Shown one piece after another: positions 1-9,618 of a stretch of DNA of 22,319 bases. A program made the position numbers and the translations under genes. The DNA is from Asparagopsis taxiformis. Lineage: Eukaryota > Rhodophyta > Florideophyceae > Bonnemaisoniales > Bonnemaisoniaceae. The notes under the pieces are model-generated. The model ran no database searches and had not been told where the DNA came from. It saw nothing but the letters and a program-made list of their open reading frames with translations. How positions within the stretch are numbered: position 1 is the first letter of the stretch; each line of letters begins with the position of its first letter. The stretch covers positions 1 through 22,319 of the forward strand of contig JALQPE010001187.1 of the NCBI GenBank assembly GCA_030407315.1, given 5' to 3'.

Positions 1-1812
1 GGCCGTGGCGGCGCCGATGCTGCCCGCCAGCTCCCGTTCCAAATGGGCGATGAAGTCGCGTCCGCCCGGTGGCGCGCCGTCCGTTTGCCCCTGTTTGTCG
101 GCAAAGTCCCGGAACAGTTTGACCGCGGCGTCCCGGCCGAGAATCCGCAGGGCGAGTGCATAGAGCTCGTCGGTCGTCGCCGACCTCGGCAGGCTATGTG
201 CCGCGCCCTCGGTCGAGTGCCGGAAAACATCGACGAAGAGCGCACATTGCAGACGCTTCGAGCGGCCGAGCCTCTTTCCAGATCGACACGACGATGTAGA
301 GGATGAGGTTGATCGACAGACTCCAGAACAGGGCGTGCACCAGCGGGTCCATGCCGGTCAGTCCGAACAAGGCCTGCGGCCGCAGCCATTCGATCCCCAA
401 GGCCCATTCGCGAGGATATCCGCAAGACGCCGCGTCGCGAAGCTCGGCATGAACAGACAGTAGATCCAGATCAGGAAGCGGCGCTCAGCCGGCGATCGCG
501 CCTCGTCCCGTCGCCTGGCGCCAGAACAGCCCGCCGATGATCGACGGAATGAACTGCGCGACGCCGGTGAAAGCGATCAGGCCGATGGAGGCGAGGGCAT
601 CCGATTTGGTCAGGCGGAAATAGAGGAACCGAGGAGCAAGACGGCGGCCGATGCTGATACGGGCGGTGTCAGCAGCAGCCGTTTGACGTCCGCGCTCTCG
701 CTCTTGCGCTCGCGGGGCAGCATCAGCGCGATGGGCATGATGATGTGGTTCGAGACCATGATCGACAATGCGATGGTCGCGGACGATGACCATCGACGTC
801 GCCGACGAGAAGCCGCCGATGAAGGCGAGCAGCGCAATTCATCCTGGCCGCGGGAAATCGGCAGGGTCAGGACGAACATGTCCGGATTGTTGCTGGCGGG
901 TAGCCACGCGAGGCCGGCGACGGCGATGGCAGTACGAAACAGACACATTAGAACAGGTTAGAGGGGGAACACCATGACGCCGTGCGCAGATGCCGCTCGT
1001 CGGAATTTTCGACGACGGGTGACCTGGAACTGTCGGGCGGCATGAGATAATCGCGCGGCGGCCGAGGAAGTCAGCGCGATCCAGCGCGTACCGAACGCGT
1101 CCTCCTTCTGCAGAAGCGCCTGGGTCGTCGGCCGGGAGAACAGATCGCCCAGCCCGTCGCCGACGGGAAAGATGACGAACAGGCCGACCGCGGTGATCGC
1201 GAACAGTTTGACCGTGCCTCGAACGCGATCGCGGCGACAACCCCGTGGTTTCGTTCGTTGGCGTCGATGTTGCGGGTACCGAAACAATATCGTAAACACC
1301 GCATCGCGGCGGCGACCCAGAAGGCCGTATCGTAGGCGACGGGCTCGTTCGGCAATGGTCCGTTCGGGCTGCTGACGACGACAAAGCTCGTCGTGACGGC
1401 CTTAAGCTGAAGCGCGATATAGGGCGTCGTACTCGCGACCGCGATGATCGTCACCAGGATGCCCAGTGACGTGCTTTTCCCGTAGCGCGAGGAGATCAGA
1501 TCGGCGATCGACGTGATGCGGTGCGTCCTGCCGATCCGCACGAGTTTGCGGAGCAGGAACAACCAGCCGATGAAGACCAGGGTCGGGCGAGATAGATGGT
1601 GGCGAACTCGAAACCGTTACGCGCGGCCGATCCGACCGCGCCATAGAATGTCCAGGACGTGCAATAGACGGAGATCGACAGCGTGTAGACGAGCGGCGAG
1701 CGGATCAGGCTCTGATTACCGCGGCGAGCCCGGCGGTCGCTGTAAAAGGCGATGACAAATAGAAGCGCTACATAGACCAGCGCGGTCGCCAGCACGAAGT
1801 GGTCGAGAGCAT
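1..1812 (-). CDS. Sodium:solute symporter/histidine kinase hybrid (CbrA/CrbS type), N-terminal part
   Basis: Only the transporter-like input half lies in the window; the gene runs off the left edge. It starts at an ATG at 1812 overlapping the upstream stop (TGATG). Pieced across several frames, the product begins with a membrane helix, then YCTSWTFYGAVGSAARNG, RKLVRIGRTHRITSIADLI and SSRYGKS, then NIDANERNHGVVAAIAFE, all typical of the SLC5-like domain of CbrA/CrbS kinases. Further on come MSLV-type helices with MVSNHIIMPI, GVAQFIPSIIGGLFWRQA and LFGLTGMDPLVHALFWS. The last ~250 bases (to position 1) match the STAC-like linker (FVDVFRHSTEGAA) that precedes PAS and kinase domains in this family. 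The PAS/HisKA/HATPase part is inferred and would lie outside. It probably senses or transports a small organic acid or amino acid at the inner membrane and signals through the response regulator at 2070-2440. Many frame changes (for example near 1600, 1330, 1210, 1040, 800, 690, 300) look like indel errors. Confidence 0.88.
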
Positions 1813-2069
1813 CAGTCTCGATCAGCCGGCGCGTCCGAGCGCGGCAACACGGTCTCCTCTTCGGAGAGATGCCGAGCCAGGAGCGCGGCGCCCAGGATGA
1901 GCAGGAGCCAAACGCCGAAGATGTAAAGCGCGATCACCGGAAGTCCGAAGACCAGCCGGATGGAATTGAAGGCGAGGATCAGAGGCGACATGAATAAGAA
2001 AGCGCCGGCGATCGGCAGGAGGGCGGCGAGGTCGCGATGTTCGGGATGTCGCCATGCCGCCCGTTCCAT
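1812..2069 (-). CDS. Small two-helix membrane protein of the symporter-kinase operon
   Basis: This is one of the few uninterrupted reading frames here: 85 residues, ATG at 2069 directly after the stop of the response regulator (TGA then ATG) and stop overlapping the start of the symporter-kinase gene. Two hydrophobic segments are visible, about residues 15-36 (LLPIAGAFLFMSPLILAF) and 39-66 (LVFGLPVIALYIFGVWLLL), followed by an acidic, charged tail with EEE. The start could be a few codons downstream, since the first dozen residues are not hydrophobic. Small membrane proteins of this size are commonly encoded directly upstream of SLC5-type symporters or symporter-kinases, so it is likely an accessory subunit or stabiliser of that protein. 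That role is inferred from position; I do not recognise a named family with certainty. Confidence 0.8.
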   Translation of the reverse strand: MERAAWRHPEHRDLAALLPIAGAFLFMSPLILAFNSIRLVFGLPVIALYIFGVWLLLILGAALLARHLSEEETVLPRSDAPADRD

Positions 2070-2440
2070 TCAGGCGTCGATCAGCCGTTGTATCCGGCTG
2101 ACGATCTCGCGGTTGGAAAAAAGGCTTGGTCACTAAAGGCGTCGACGCCAAGCCCTTCGGCGGTGCGCCGGTCCTGATCCTGTCCTTTGGCGGTCAGGAC
2201 CATACCGGAATGTCCTTCAGGCCGGGATCGTTTTGAGCCACTAAGGACCTCGAACCCGTTCCGCTTTGGGATCATCACGTCCAGGATCACGACATCCGGT
2301 CGAGGGGGTGCGCGCAGGCGCTCGACGGCCTGGTCACCGTCGAATACCGCCGAGACCTCGCAGCCCGCTTGCTCCAGAAGGAAACTCAAGGACTCGACGA
2401 TGTGTGGCTCGTCTTCCGCGATCAGCACGCGTTTCGACAC
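2070..2440 (-). CDS. Single-domain response regulator (receiver domain only)
   Basis: The product is a CheY-like receiver of about 123 residues with no output domain. It starts at a GTG at 2440, chosen because a strong GGGAGGA ribosome site lies 7 bases upstream and the protein begins SKRVLIAEDEPHIV. Receiver landmarks are visible: the acidic pair in AEDEP, the phospho-acceptor Asp in VVILDVMIP (about residue 54), the conserved Thr in VLTAKG and, in a shifted frame, the Lys in VTKPF. The C-terminus reads SRIQRLIDA, with the stop at 2072-2070 abutting the next ATG. At least three or four single-base frame changes (around 2240, 2210, 2130-2115) split it. Its position as first gene of the operon makes it the likely partner of the downstream kinase. 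With no DNA-binding domain, it would act by protein contact or as a phosphate relay or sink. Confidence 0.88.
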
Positions 2441-2447
2441 GCAAGGG

Positions 2448-2454
2448 TCCTCCC
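2448..2454 (-). promoter_or_regulatory. Strong ribosome binding site for the response regulator
   Basis: Read on the minus strand, GGGAGGA stands 7 bases before the GTG at 2440. It decides the GTG start in preference to upstream in-frame codons that belong to the preceding gene's shadow frame. Confidence 0.7.
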
Positions 2455-2549
2455 AAAAACCGATATGTTCGACCGCCCGTCCTCTTCGATGCGAGCTTGC
2501 CGCTTTCCCTTGTAACAGGGATTGCCCCGCTCGCAAACGGATGGCGGGA

Positions 2550-4128
2550 CTATTGCGCGGCAAGGGCGGCACGTTCGACCATCGCCGGTTCGCCCCGAAA
2601 CCGGCAATTGTCGCGCGGGCACATGCGGCAGCTTGGCCCAACGCCGTCACCGGCTGGGCGGACGACAGGTCCAGGCCATCAGCGTAGACCGTCCTGATCC
2701 GCTTGCAGGATGTCGCAGACCAGCATGACCGAATGAAGGAAGGGTAGGTCCGAAAAATGCGCGGGCCGCTTGGTGATGGACCGGGCGACCATAAGATAAC
2801 GGGCGCCATCCGGAACTCGACGAGCTGACGCACAACGCGGTCGGGTGTCTGAAATGCCGTGAAGACTGCCCATAGAGGGCAGGCATGACCATGGCGGGGC
2901 AACGGCAGGCGGGGAAGGGGGAAGCGCTTCGTCACGTGGCCGGCCGGATCGGAACGCAGGAATGCGAAGGACAGCCCTTCGTGTCCCGGCTTCCGAAGGG
3001 TTACCAGCGGTGGCAGATCTGTTCATGGCTCGCGCCGACTGTTGGCGCAGAATCTCGATGTCGTAACGGCAGTCGGTCGCCGTCGCGGAGAATTCGTCAT
3101 AGGGACAGATTACGGCTCCCGCGACGTAGGAAGCGAGGACCCGGCGTGCCCTTTCCCGGGCCGCGTCGCTGGTCAACCGTGGATCGTCCAGCAATGCGGC
3201 GATCTGATCCGGCCACCTCTATCTCGGCGATAAGTCTCGCCATCTGAAAGCGGCGAGTGGAGGATGCGCATTGGTCTGAAGGTCAGCCGTAGCTGCTCCG
3301 GATCGAACGCCATCTGGTTTCGAAAATGCCCGGTGATCGGATCCGCTGTCGAAATGCTGAGATTGAGACGTCGTGCTTAAACCCGCAAGAAGTCGCGCAA
3401 CGACCCTTCATCCGTGCCGCCATAATGTTGCATGCTCTCCCGAAGGTTCTCGGCGGTCGCTTCAAGGGTCGGAAACCAGTTGCCATGCTCGATCGAAAAT
3501 CGTCGACCTCGTCCGCCGGGGTGATGGCATGGGTTTCGGCACGCGCTTTGTCGAAGACCCCCGCGAACGCTTGTGCCGCATCCGACAATCGGCGCTTTCC
3601 TCCGAAATGATGTGGTGGAACCGCTGGCGCTGGGTCGGCGCCATATCCGTACGTCGTCCAGGATCTCCGACGATGATCTGATGGCGGTTATGTGGGTGAG
3701 GATCTGATGACAGCATCGCCGAGAAAGGGGTCCTGGTTGAGACGGTCGGAAAGTGCTGCTGCAACTTCCGCCTGATCGCGCAACGCCCGATGAAGTGCCA
3801 GGACGGTTCTGGCCCATTCCGGATGCCGTCCGACCAGATCGCTGGCGTCTTCGCGGGTCAGCCGGAACCGCCTGGTCACCGGTTCCGCCGCCACCTCGTC
3901 CAGTTCCGCAATCAGCCCGGCGCTCCGCACGGCCCGTTAAGGAATCGGTTTCGACGCCGAGCAGTGCCGCGATCCGGCTGAGAAGCGCCACCCCCGATCG
4001 CCCGTTTGTTGGCTTCGATTAGATTTAGGTAAGACGCTGAAATACCGCTTTCTCGGCCAGGCGGCCTGGGTCATGCCGAGGGTCTTGCGTTCCGAACGGA
4101 TACGGAATCCGACTGGGGCATTGGGCAT
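2550..4128 (-). CDS. XRE-family regulator with IrrE-like and ScfR C-terminal domains (short-chain fatty acyl regulator family)
   Basis: Pieced over the frames, the protein is about 525 residues, the usual size of ScfR/RamB-type regulators. The N-terminus (about residues 8-65) is an XRE helix-turn-helix: GFRIRSERKTLGMTQAA, then, in a shifted frame, ISASYLNLIEANKRAIG. The middle carries an IrrE/ImmA-like region (FLIEHGNWFPTLEATAENL, then ASYVAGAVICPYDEF and RYDIEILRQ). The C-terminus is the family's cysteine cluster CRMCPRDNCRFRGEP, in a frame ending at TAG 2552-2550. Known members control acetate, propionate and glyoxylate-cycle genes in response to acyl-CoA-type signals. It is transcribed divergently from the ABC importer and lies just upstream of the symporter-kinase operon, so it could control either. 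The start is the ATG at 4128, directly before the conserved helix. Several indel-type frame changes are present. Confidence 0.88.
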
Positions 4129-4338
4129 GGACGACGTCCATTTCGCTGTTGATTATTGACACGAGTAACTCAATTTACGACTATAAATTTACAAAATTAT
4201 CACTGAATTTCAATATGTTATGCATAGGTTGTCATTGATATTACAAATAAGTTCGCCAAGGGTCGCGGGGTTGATGTGCGTTCTGATCCGGTGGGCCGAT
4301 CCGGCGGGAAAAATATTCAAATGGGAGGCTAGCAGCCT
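4129..4338. promoter_or_regulatory. AT-rich divergent promoter region between the ScfR-type regulator and the ABC importer
   Basis: About 120 bases (4140-4260) are strikingly AT-rich against GC-rich flanks and contain no plausible gene. On the minus strand, TTGAAA and TAAATT are spaced 16 bases apart and could serve the regulator. On the plus strand, a TTGACA occurs near 4157 without a good partner at normal spacing. TTTACAAA near 4190 resembles the TTTGCAAA core known for the related actinobacterial regulator RamB, and a second TTACAAA occurs near 4240. These are possible operator half-sites; the motif assignment is inference. The last 60 bases before 4339 return to high GC and hold the GGGAGG ribosome site (4323-4328). 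Confidence 0.55.
4326..4338 (+). promoter_or_regulatory. Small hairpin overlapping the Shine-Dalgarno sequence of the binding-protein gene
   Basis: AGGCT-AGC-AGCCT is a perfect 5-bp inverted repeat with a 3-base loop. Its left arm includes the AGG of the GGGAGG ribosome site and its right arm ends directly at the ATG at 4339. It could modestly limit ribosome access. The structure is seen; the effect is inferred, and so short a stem may be fortuitous. Confidence 0.35.
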
Positions 4339-5671
4339 ATGACGAAGCAGAAAGACGGCGTCAGCCGCCGCGATATCCTGAAGGGCGGTGCGGTCGCATC
4401 GGTCGCGCTCTCCACACCGATGTTCTTACGAAGGACGCTTGGGCTCAAGATTTCCGGAATATCCCGGAAATGCCAAGTCGGTGAAGCTTGGGTTCAACGT
4501 GCCCCAGACCGGCCCCTATGCCGACGAAGGCGCGGATGAATTGCGTGCCTATCAACTGGCTGTTGAGCACATCAACGGCGAAGGCGATGGCGGCATGCTG
4601 ACGACCATGAAGCCAAAGGCCCTCAAAGGTAATGGCTGCTGGGTAAGAAGTCGAGTATGTGACCGGCGATACCCAGACGAAGTCGGACGCTGCGCGCGCG
4701 TCCGCCAAGCGCATGATCGAAAAAGACGGTGTGGTCTGTTCTCGGGTGGCTCGTCCTCCGGTGTCGCGATTGCTCGCAGTCGCTGGCTCAGGAGATGGGC
4801 ATCATCTTCATGAACGGGCGACCCATTCGAACGACACGACGGGTAAGACAAACGACGCTACGGGTTCCGCCACTTCTTCAACGCCTACATGTCCGGCGCC
4901 GCGTTGGGTCCGGTGCTTGCGGCCGAGATGGGCAAGGAGCGCCGCGCCTATCACCTCACGGCGGACTACACCTGGGGCTGGACCCAGGAGGAGTCGATCA
5001 AGAACACGACCGAAGGTCTGGGATGGAAAACGGTCAAGGCGGTGCGTACGCGCTCGGCGCCGGCGACTTTTCCCAGTACATCACGCCGGTTCTGAACTCC
5101 GGCGCCGACGTGCTGATCCTGAACCATTACGGCAAGGATATGGTCACTCCTTGACCAGGCGGTTCAGTTCGGTTTGCGGGATAAGCAGGTCAACGGCAAG
5201 AACTTCGAGATCGTTGTGCCGCTCTTCTCGCGTCTGATGGCGCAGGTGCTGGCAAATACATCAGGAACATCCTGGGCACGACGAACTGGAACTGGTCGTT
5301 GCAGGACGCGGGCTCGCAGGCGTTCGTGAAATCCTTCGGCAAGAAATACGGCTTCCCGCCGTCGCAGGCGGCGCACACCTGCTACGTGCAGACGTTGCTG
5401 TATGCGAATGCGGTCGAGATGGCCGGCACCTTCTATCCGTGCCAGGTGATCTCGCAGCTTGAAGGCTTCAAGTTCGACGCATGGGCAATGGCCCGACCGA
5501 ATACCGTGCGGCCGACCATCAGTGCTTCAAGAAAGTGCTGGTCGTGCGCGGTAATCCGAAGCCAACGTCCCAGTTCGACTTCTTAAGGTCGTCCAGGAAG
5601 TGCCGCGTTCGCAGGTCGAGTATGATCCGAAGATCTTCGGTGGCAATCTCGGCCCGTGTAAGAAGGCCTGA
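4339..5671 (+). CDS. Tat-exported periplasmic binding protein of a HAAT-type (branched-chain amino acid-like) ABC importer
   Basis: The protein is about 443 residues, a normal size for the family. The N-terminus has a twin-arginine signal (SRRDILKGG, residues 9-17) followed by a hydrophobic stretch and, in a shifted frame, an AWAQ-type cleavage site. Mature-domain landmarks are VKLGFNVPQTGPYADEG, FSGGSSSGVAIA, MGIIFMNG, HLTADYTWGWTQEESIKNT, LNSGADVLILNHYGKDM and AAHTCYVQTLLYANAVEMAG, typical of Leu/Ile/Val- or urea/amide-type periplasmic receptors. The end is the TGA at 5669-5671 after GPCKKA. It heads an operon with two permeases and two ATPases. The substrate cannot be read from the sequence; nearby aromatic catabolism makes an organic or aromatic acid possible. 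Frame changes occur near 4440, 4470, 4640, 4735, 4830, 5060, 5150, 5240 and 5480. Confidence 0.9.
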
Positions 5672-5679
5672 TTTCGATG

Positions 5680-5715
5680 GGGGCCGGCTGCCGCCGCGGC
5701 GGCCGGCCCCATTTT
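5680..5715 (+). terminator. Strong GC hairpin after the binding-protein gene
   Basis: GGGGCCGGCTGCCGC (5680-5694) can pair with GCGGCGGCCGGCCCC (5696-5710) with a single T-G wobble, and ATTTTC follows. It lies 8 bases after the stop of the binding-protein gene and 73 bases before the first permease. It looks like a partial intrinsic terminator or mRNA 3'-end stabiliser that would make binding protein exceed permease, a common arrangement in ABC operons. Confidence 0.75.
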
Positions 5716-5788
5716 CGATCAGTTACACCACGTTTCTCGGTGGGCGGTCCGATAGAAACGCCGGGGGAGGAACCGGGGAAGCTGACCT

Positions 5789-6811
5789 ATGGACGCATTG
5801 TTTCTTCAATGCTCAACGGGTCGACAAAGGTGGGGCCTACGCGCTCATCGCGCTCGGCCTGACCCTGATCTTCGGAACATTGGGTGTCGTCAATTTCGCG
5901 CACGGCGCCCTGTTCATGCTCGGCGCCTTTTGCGCGGTGACTTTCCAGAAATTGCTGACCCTCGCGCAGGTCACCAAGGTCAACAGCAACCTTGGTTTTC
6001 CGGTGACCAAGAAAGTGCCCTACCTGGAATTGTGGTGGGGCGATACCGGGTCGGCGATCATCGATCTGGCTATCCCTTTATCGATTTTATTCGCAATACC
6101 CGTCATGGCCCTGATCGGGATATTGCTCGAACGGGGCCTGATCCGGCATTTCTATAAACGTCCGCACGCCGAACAGATTCTCGTGACCTTCGGCATGGCC
6201 ATCGTGTTTCAGGAGATCATCAAGGCGGTGTTCGGCGCTAACCCGCTGACGTCGACGCGCCCGCCGCGTTGAGTGGGACCGCGCCCGTCGGCGACTGGCT
6301 CGGCCTCGGTAGTGCGCTCGTCTATCCATGGTGGCGGCTCGTCTATTTGATGTTTTCGCTGTTTATCATCTCCGCTGTCTTCGCCTTCCTTTCGATTTAC
6401 CACCTGGGGGATGGTCGTTAGGGCCGGCATGATGGATCGAGAAACCGTCGGCCTGCTTTGCATCAACATCCAGAAGCGTTTCACCATCGTCTTCGGGCTG
6501 GCCGCCATTGTCGCCGCCTGGCCGGGTTGATGGCCGTGCCGATCTTCAAGGCCGACTATCACATGGGCATGGACTGGCTGTGCTGTCCTTCGTCGTGGTT
6601 GTCGTCGGCGGAATGGGCTCCTTACCGGGCGCCGTCGTCGCCGGCTTCCTGCTGGGCATCGCCAGTCATTCGCCGCCTGGCTCTCGTCGCTCGACGGGCT
6701 CAGGCAATATCTGCAGGGGCTCGATCAGATCATTATCTACCTTGTCGCCGTCATCGTTCTCCTCGTCCTGCCACGAGGGCTCATGGGCCGCAAGGCGTGA
6801 TGGAGGATTAG
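5789..6811 (+). CDS. livH: HAAT-type ABC transporter permease, LivH family
   Basis: About 340 residues of very hydrophobic protein. After a short N-terminus the frame shifts into [19 protein letters not shown], then [17 protein letters not shown], the hallmark of LivH permeases. [19 protein letters not shown] and, later, [24 protein letters not shown] and [12 protein letters not shown] segments follow; together these correspond to about eight membrane helices. The start is the ATG at 5789 and the stop is TAG 6809-6811. The next gene starts 4 bases later, so the two permeases are probably translationally coupled. It forms half of the inner-membrane channel with the LivM-type protein. Frame changes occur near 5815, 6255, 6410, 6525, 6575 and 6670. 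The gene name is used in the family sense only. Confidence 0.9.
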
Positions 6812-6814
6812 GCG

Positions 6815-8030
6815 ATGAACGGAAATCTGATCAAAAAAGACTGGCTCCTCTTTGGCGTCTTCGCCTGGCCGTCCTCACCATGCCCGTGTGGCTGGCCCCC
6901 ATCGGCGCCGGCTATCCCGATCTGTTGCAGAAGTTCGCGATCTTTGGCTTGTTCGCGATTGGCTTCAACATTCTGTTCGGCCTGACCGGCTACCTATCCT
7001 TCGGTCACGCAGCCTTTTTGGGCGCGGGTTCCTATGCAGCGGTGTGGTCGTTCAAGCTGCTGACAATGAACGTGTTGCCGGCGATCGCCTTCGCCGTGGT
7101 GATTTCAGGCCTCTTCGCGCTGTTCATCGGGTGGTTCAGCCTGCGGCGGACCGGTATCTACTTCTCGATCCTGACATTGGCCTTCGCGCAGATGTCTTAC
7201 GCCCTGCCTATTCGGTCCTGACGCCCATCACCAATGGCGAAACCGGTTCTTCAGGTGCAAAGCCCTGGCAACGGAGGCGATGCGCAACGGCGACAAGCCG
7301 ATCGACTTGATCAACTATGATATTCGCCTCCTCGATGGCTGGTTCGGGATACAGGAAACCGGGGTCCCGGTGACCAACCTCTTCGGGTTGAAGATGAGCG
7401 GTTTCGAGGGTTTCTATTTCTGCGCGGCCCTGTTGATCATCGGTTTCTTCATATCGATCCGAATCTTCCGCTCTCCCTTCGGTATGATGCTGAAAGCGGT
7501 CAAATCGAACCAGAACCGCATGGCCTATACCGGCTTCAACACCCGCCCCTACATGCTGACCGCATTTGTCATTTCCGGCATGTACGCCGGATTGGCGGGG
7601 GCTTGCTGGCGGTGACCGATCCGCTCGCCGGCGCTGAGCGCATGCAGTGGACGGCCTCGGTCGAGGTGGTGCTGATGACGATCCTCGGCGGCGCTGGCAC
7701 TTGATCGGACCAGTCCTCGGCGCCGGGTTGATCAAGTATGCCGAGAACATCTTCTCGGCGATCAACGACAACGTCCTCAAGGGCATCTTCGATTTTCTGC
7801 CGGACGGTGTCAGCGAATTCTTCGTGACCGTCTCCGGCTTGTTCGTCGGCGACGGCTGGCACCTGACCCTGGGCATCCTGTCGTGATTATCGTCATCTTC
7901 CTGCCCGGTGGATTGATGGAAGGCTTCCGCCGCATCATCGGAAAGGCCCGCCCAGCGAAAGAAACGCCGTCGTCGCCGCAAAGGCGCAGATGCCGAACCG
8001 GATGCGCCGGCCGCGCAGACGGCAAACTAG
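6815..8030 (+). CDS. livM: HAAT-type ABC transporter permease, LivM family
   Basis: About 405 residues, slightly long for LivM because of a charged C-terminal tail. The start ATG (6815) follows the livH stop by three bases. Landmarks are [50 protein letters not shown], then, after frame changes, [50 protein letters not shown], and VVLMTILGG followed by [15 protein letters not shown]. The last membrane helix is [18 protein letters not shown]. The tail reads about [15 protein letters not shown] and ends at TAG 8028-8030. It pairs with LivH in the inner membrane. Indel-like breaks occur near 7212, 7260, 7605, 7697 and 7884. Confidence 0.9.
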
Positions 8031-8039
8031 GGGGCGGCG

Positions 8040-8794
8040 ATGTCCATTGCTCGAAGTCCAAGGATTGGGCATCACCTTCGGCGGTCTGGCGGCGCTCGAT
8101 CAAGTCACCTTGAATGTCGAGGAAAGCTCCGTCCACGCCATCATCGGCCCGAATGGCGCCGGGAAATCGACCCTTCTCAACTGCTTCGTTGGCCGGCTAA
8201 GGCCGGAACAGGGTCTGGTCAGCTTTGCCGCCGGTCGCTTCTGGGCATCAAGCCGCATGAGATCAATCATGCGGGGGTTGCCCGGGTTTTCCAAACGCCC
8301 GAATCTTCGAGGATCTGAGTATCCTGGAGAATGTCATGATCCCGGCGTTTGCCAAACGGGACGGGTCGTTTCGCATGAACCTGGCGCGGCGTCTCGAAGG
8401 TCAGAGCGACATTCGCGACAAGGCGGGAAGCGTTGCTGGAAGAAGTCGGCCTGGAAGAGAAGCGACACGTTCATGGCCGGCAGCTGTCGCGTGCGACAAA
8501 CGCCGGCTGGAATTGACGATGTGCCTGGTTCAGGACCCCAAGCTTCTGCTGCTTGACGAGCCCACCGCCGGCATGTCCCGCGCGGATACCAACAACACGA
8601 TCGATCTACTTAAGAAGATTGGCGAACGCGGCATCACGAAGGTTGTCATCGAACATGACATGCATGTGGTATTCTCGCTTGCCGACAAGATAAGCGTCAT
8701 GGCCCAGGGGGCCGTTATCGCCGAGGGCAAGCCCGAGGAGATCCGCGGAAACCCGAAAGTCCAGGAAGCCTATCCTGGGGGCGCCCACCAATGA
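8040..8794 (+). CDS. livG: HAAT-type ABC transporter ATP-binding protein, LivG family
   Basis: About 250 residues. The start is the ATG at 8040, 9 bases after the livM stop; one indel follows at once, and the frame then reads LLEVQGLGITFGGLAALDQV. Walker A is intact (GPNGAGKST, near 8146-8172), followed by VARVFQTPE-type Q-loop sequence. Walker B reads LLLLDEPTAGMS near 8545-8580, and the switch region is VIEHDMHVVFSLADKISVM. The signature motif reads LSRGD(K) rather than LSGGQ when the frame is corrected around 8480. The C-terminus is GGAHQ, with the stop at 8792-8794 overlapping the next ATG (ATGA). It hydrolyses ATP on the cytoplasmic face of the LivH/LivM channel. Frame breaks occur near 8047, 8225, 8300, 8430 and 8490. 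Confidence 0.9.
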
Positions 8795-9565
8795 ACGTGA
8801 TGACACCGAAATCCATGGAAGCATCTGAAGTTCAGCACGCGGAGCCGACGTCTGCGACCGGCGCCGACGCCTATTTCTCCGTCCAGGATATCCATTCCTA
8901 CTACGGCGAATCCTATGTCGTTCAGGGCGTTTCGTTCGACGTCAACGAAAAGGAAATCGTGGCGCTCCTGGGTCGCAATGGCGCGGAAGACATCGACCTT
9001 GCGATCCATCGCCCGGGTCGATACGCCGGCCCTTCGGGCGGCGAGATCTGGCTGAAGGGCGAGCCGGTTCACAAGATGAAGGCCTATCAGGCCGCGAAGG
9101 CGGGGATTCAGTTGGTTCCCGAAGACCGCCGCATCATCGGCGGGTTGACCGTCGAAGAGAATCTATTGCTGGCTCAGGTCGAAGAAACCCCTCGGCTGGG
9201 ATCTGGATCGCATCTACGGCCATTCCCGCGATTGGCCGAACGGCGCAAGCAGGAGGGATCACCCTGTCGGGTGGTGAGCAGCAAATGCTCGCGGTCGCAC
9301 GGGCCCTGGCCCGGGACATCAAATGCTTCTGCTAGACGAGCCTTACGAAGGCTTGGCGCCGACAATCGTGCGCGAAATCGAGAAGATCCTGTTCGAGGTC
9401 AAAGAGCTTGGCATCACCACGGTGATCGTCGAGCAGAATGCGATCGCCGCCTTGCAGATCGCCGATCGCGCCGTGATTCTCGACACAGGGCTTGTTGTCT
9501 TCGACGGTTCCGCGGCAGAGGTGCTGAACGACGAAGAGCTGCGCCACACCTATCTGGCGATCTGA
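8791..9565 (+). CDS. livF: HAAT-type ABC transporter ATP-binding protein, LivF family
   Basis: About 258 residues, starting at an ATG at 8791 that overlaps the previous stop. It has a polar N-terminal extension of roughly 28 residues before the usual LivF core FSVQDIHSYYGESYVVQGVSF. Walker A reads LLGRNGA and is then broken by an indel at about 8985; corrected, it gives GAGKTSTLRS. Downstream are GIQLVPEDRRIIGGLTVEENL, an intact LSGGEQQMLAVARALARD signature (9265-9320), Walker B LLLDEPYEGLAP, and the switch His/Gln region VIVEQNAIAALQIADRAVIL. The end is TGA 9563-9565. It is the second nucleotide-binding subunit and closes the operon; the next gene is convergent, 53 bases away. Frame breaks occur near 8985, 9025, 9195, 9262 and 9322. 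Confidence 0.9.
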
Positions 9566-9618
9566 TCCAGGCGATTGAGAGTTCGCCGGCTATTCCGCTC
9601 CCCTACGCCAACACTTCT

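Noticed and set aside
2081..2935. Single minus-strand frame of 284 codons joining regulator-like and receiver-like sequence
   Set aside because: It is an artefact: an in-frame join of the indel-shifted C-terminal part of the ScfR-type regulator with the response regulator. A GTG start with a strong ribosome site at 2440 and the TAG at 2550 separate the two genes.
4339..9565. Assigning the ABC importer to leucine/isoleucine/valine
   Set aside because: The HAAT family carries many substrates (amino acids, urea, amides, aromatic acids), and the ligand pocket cannot be read reliably in a frame-broken binding protein.
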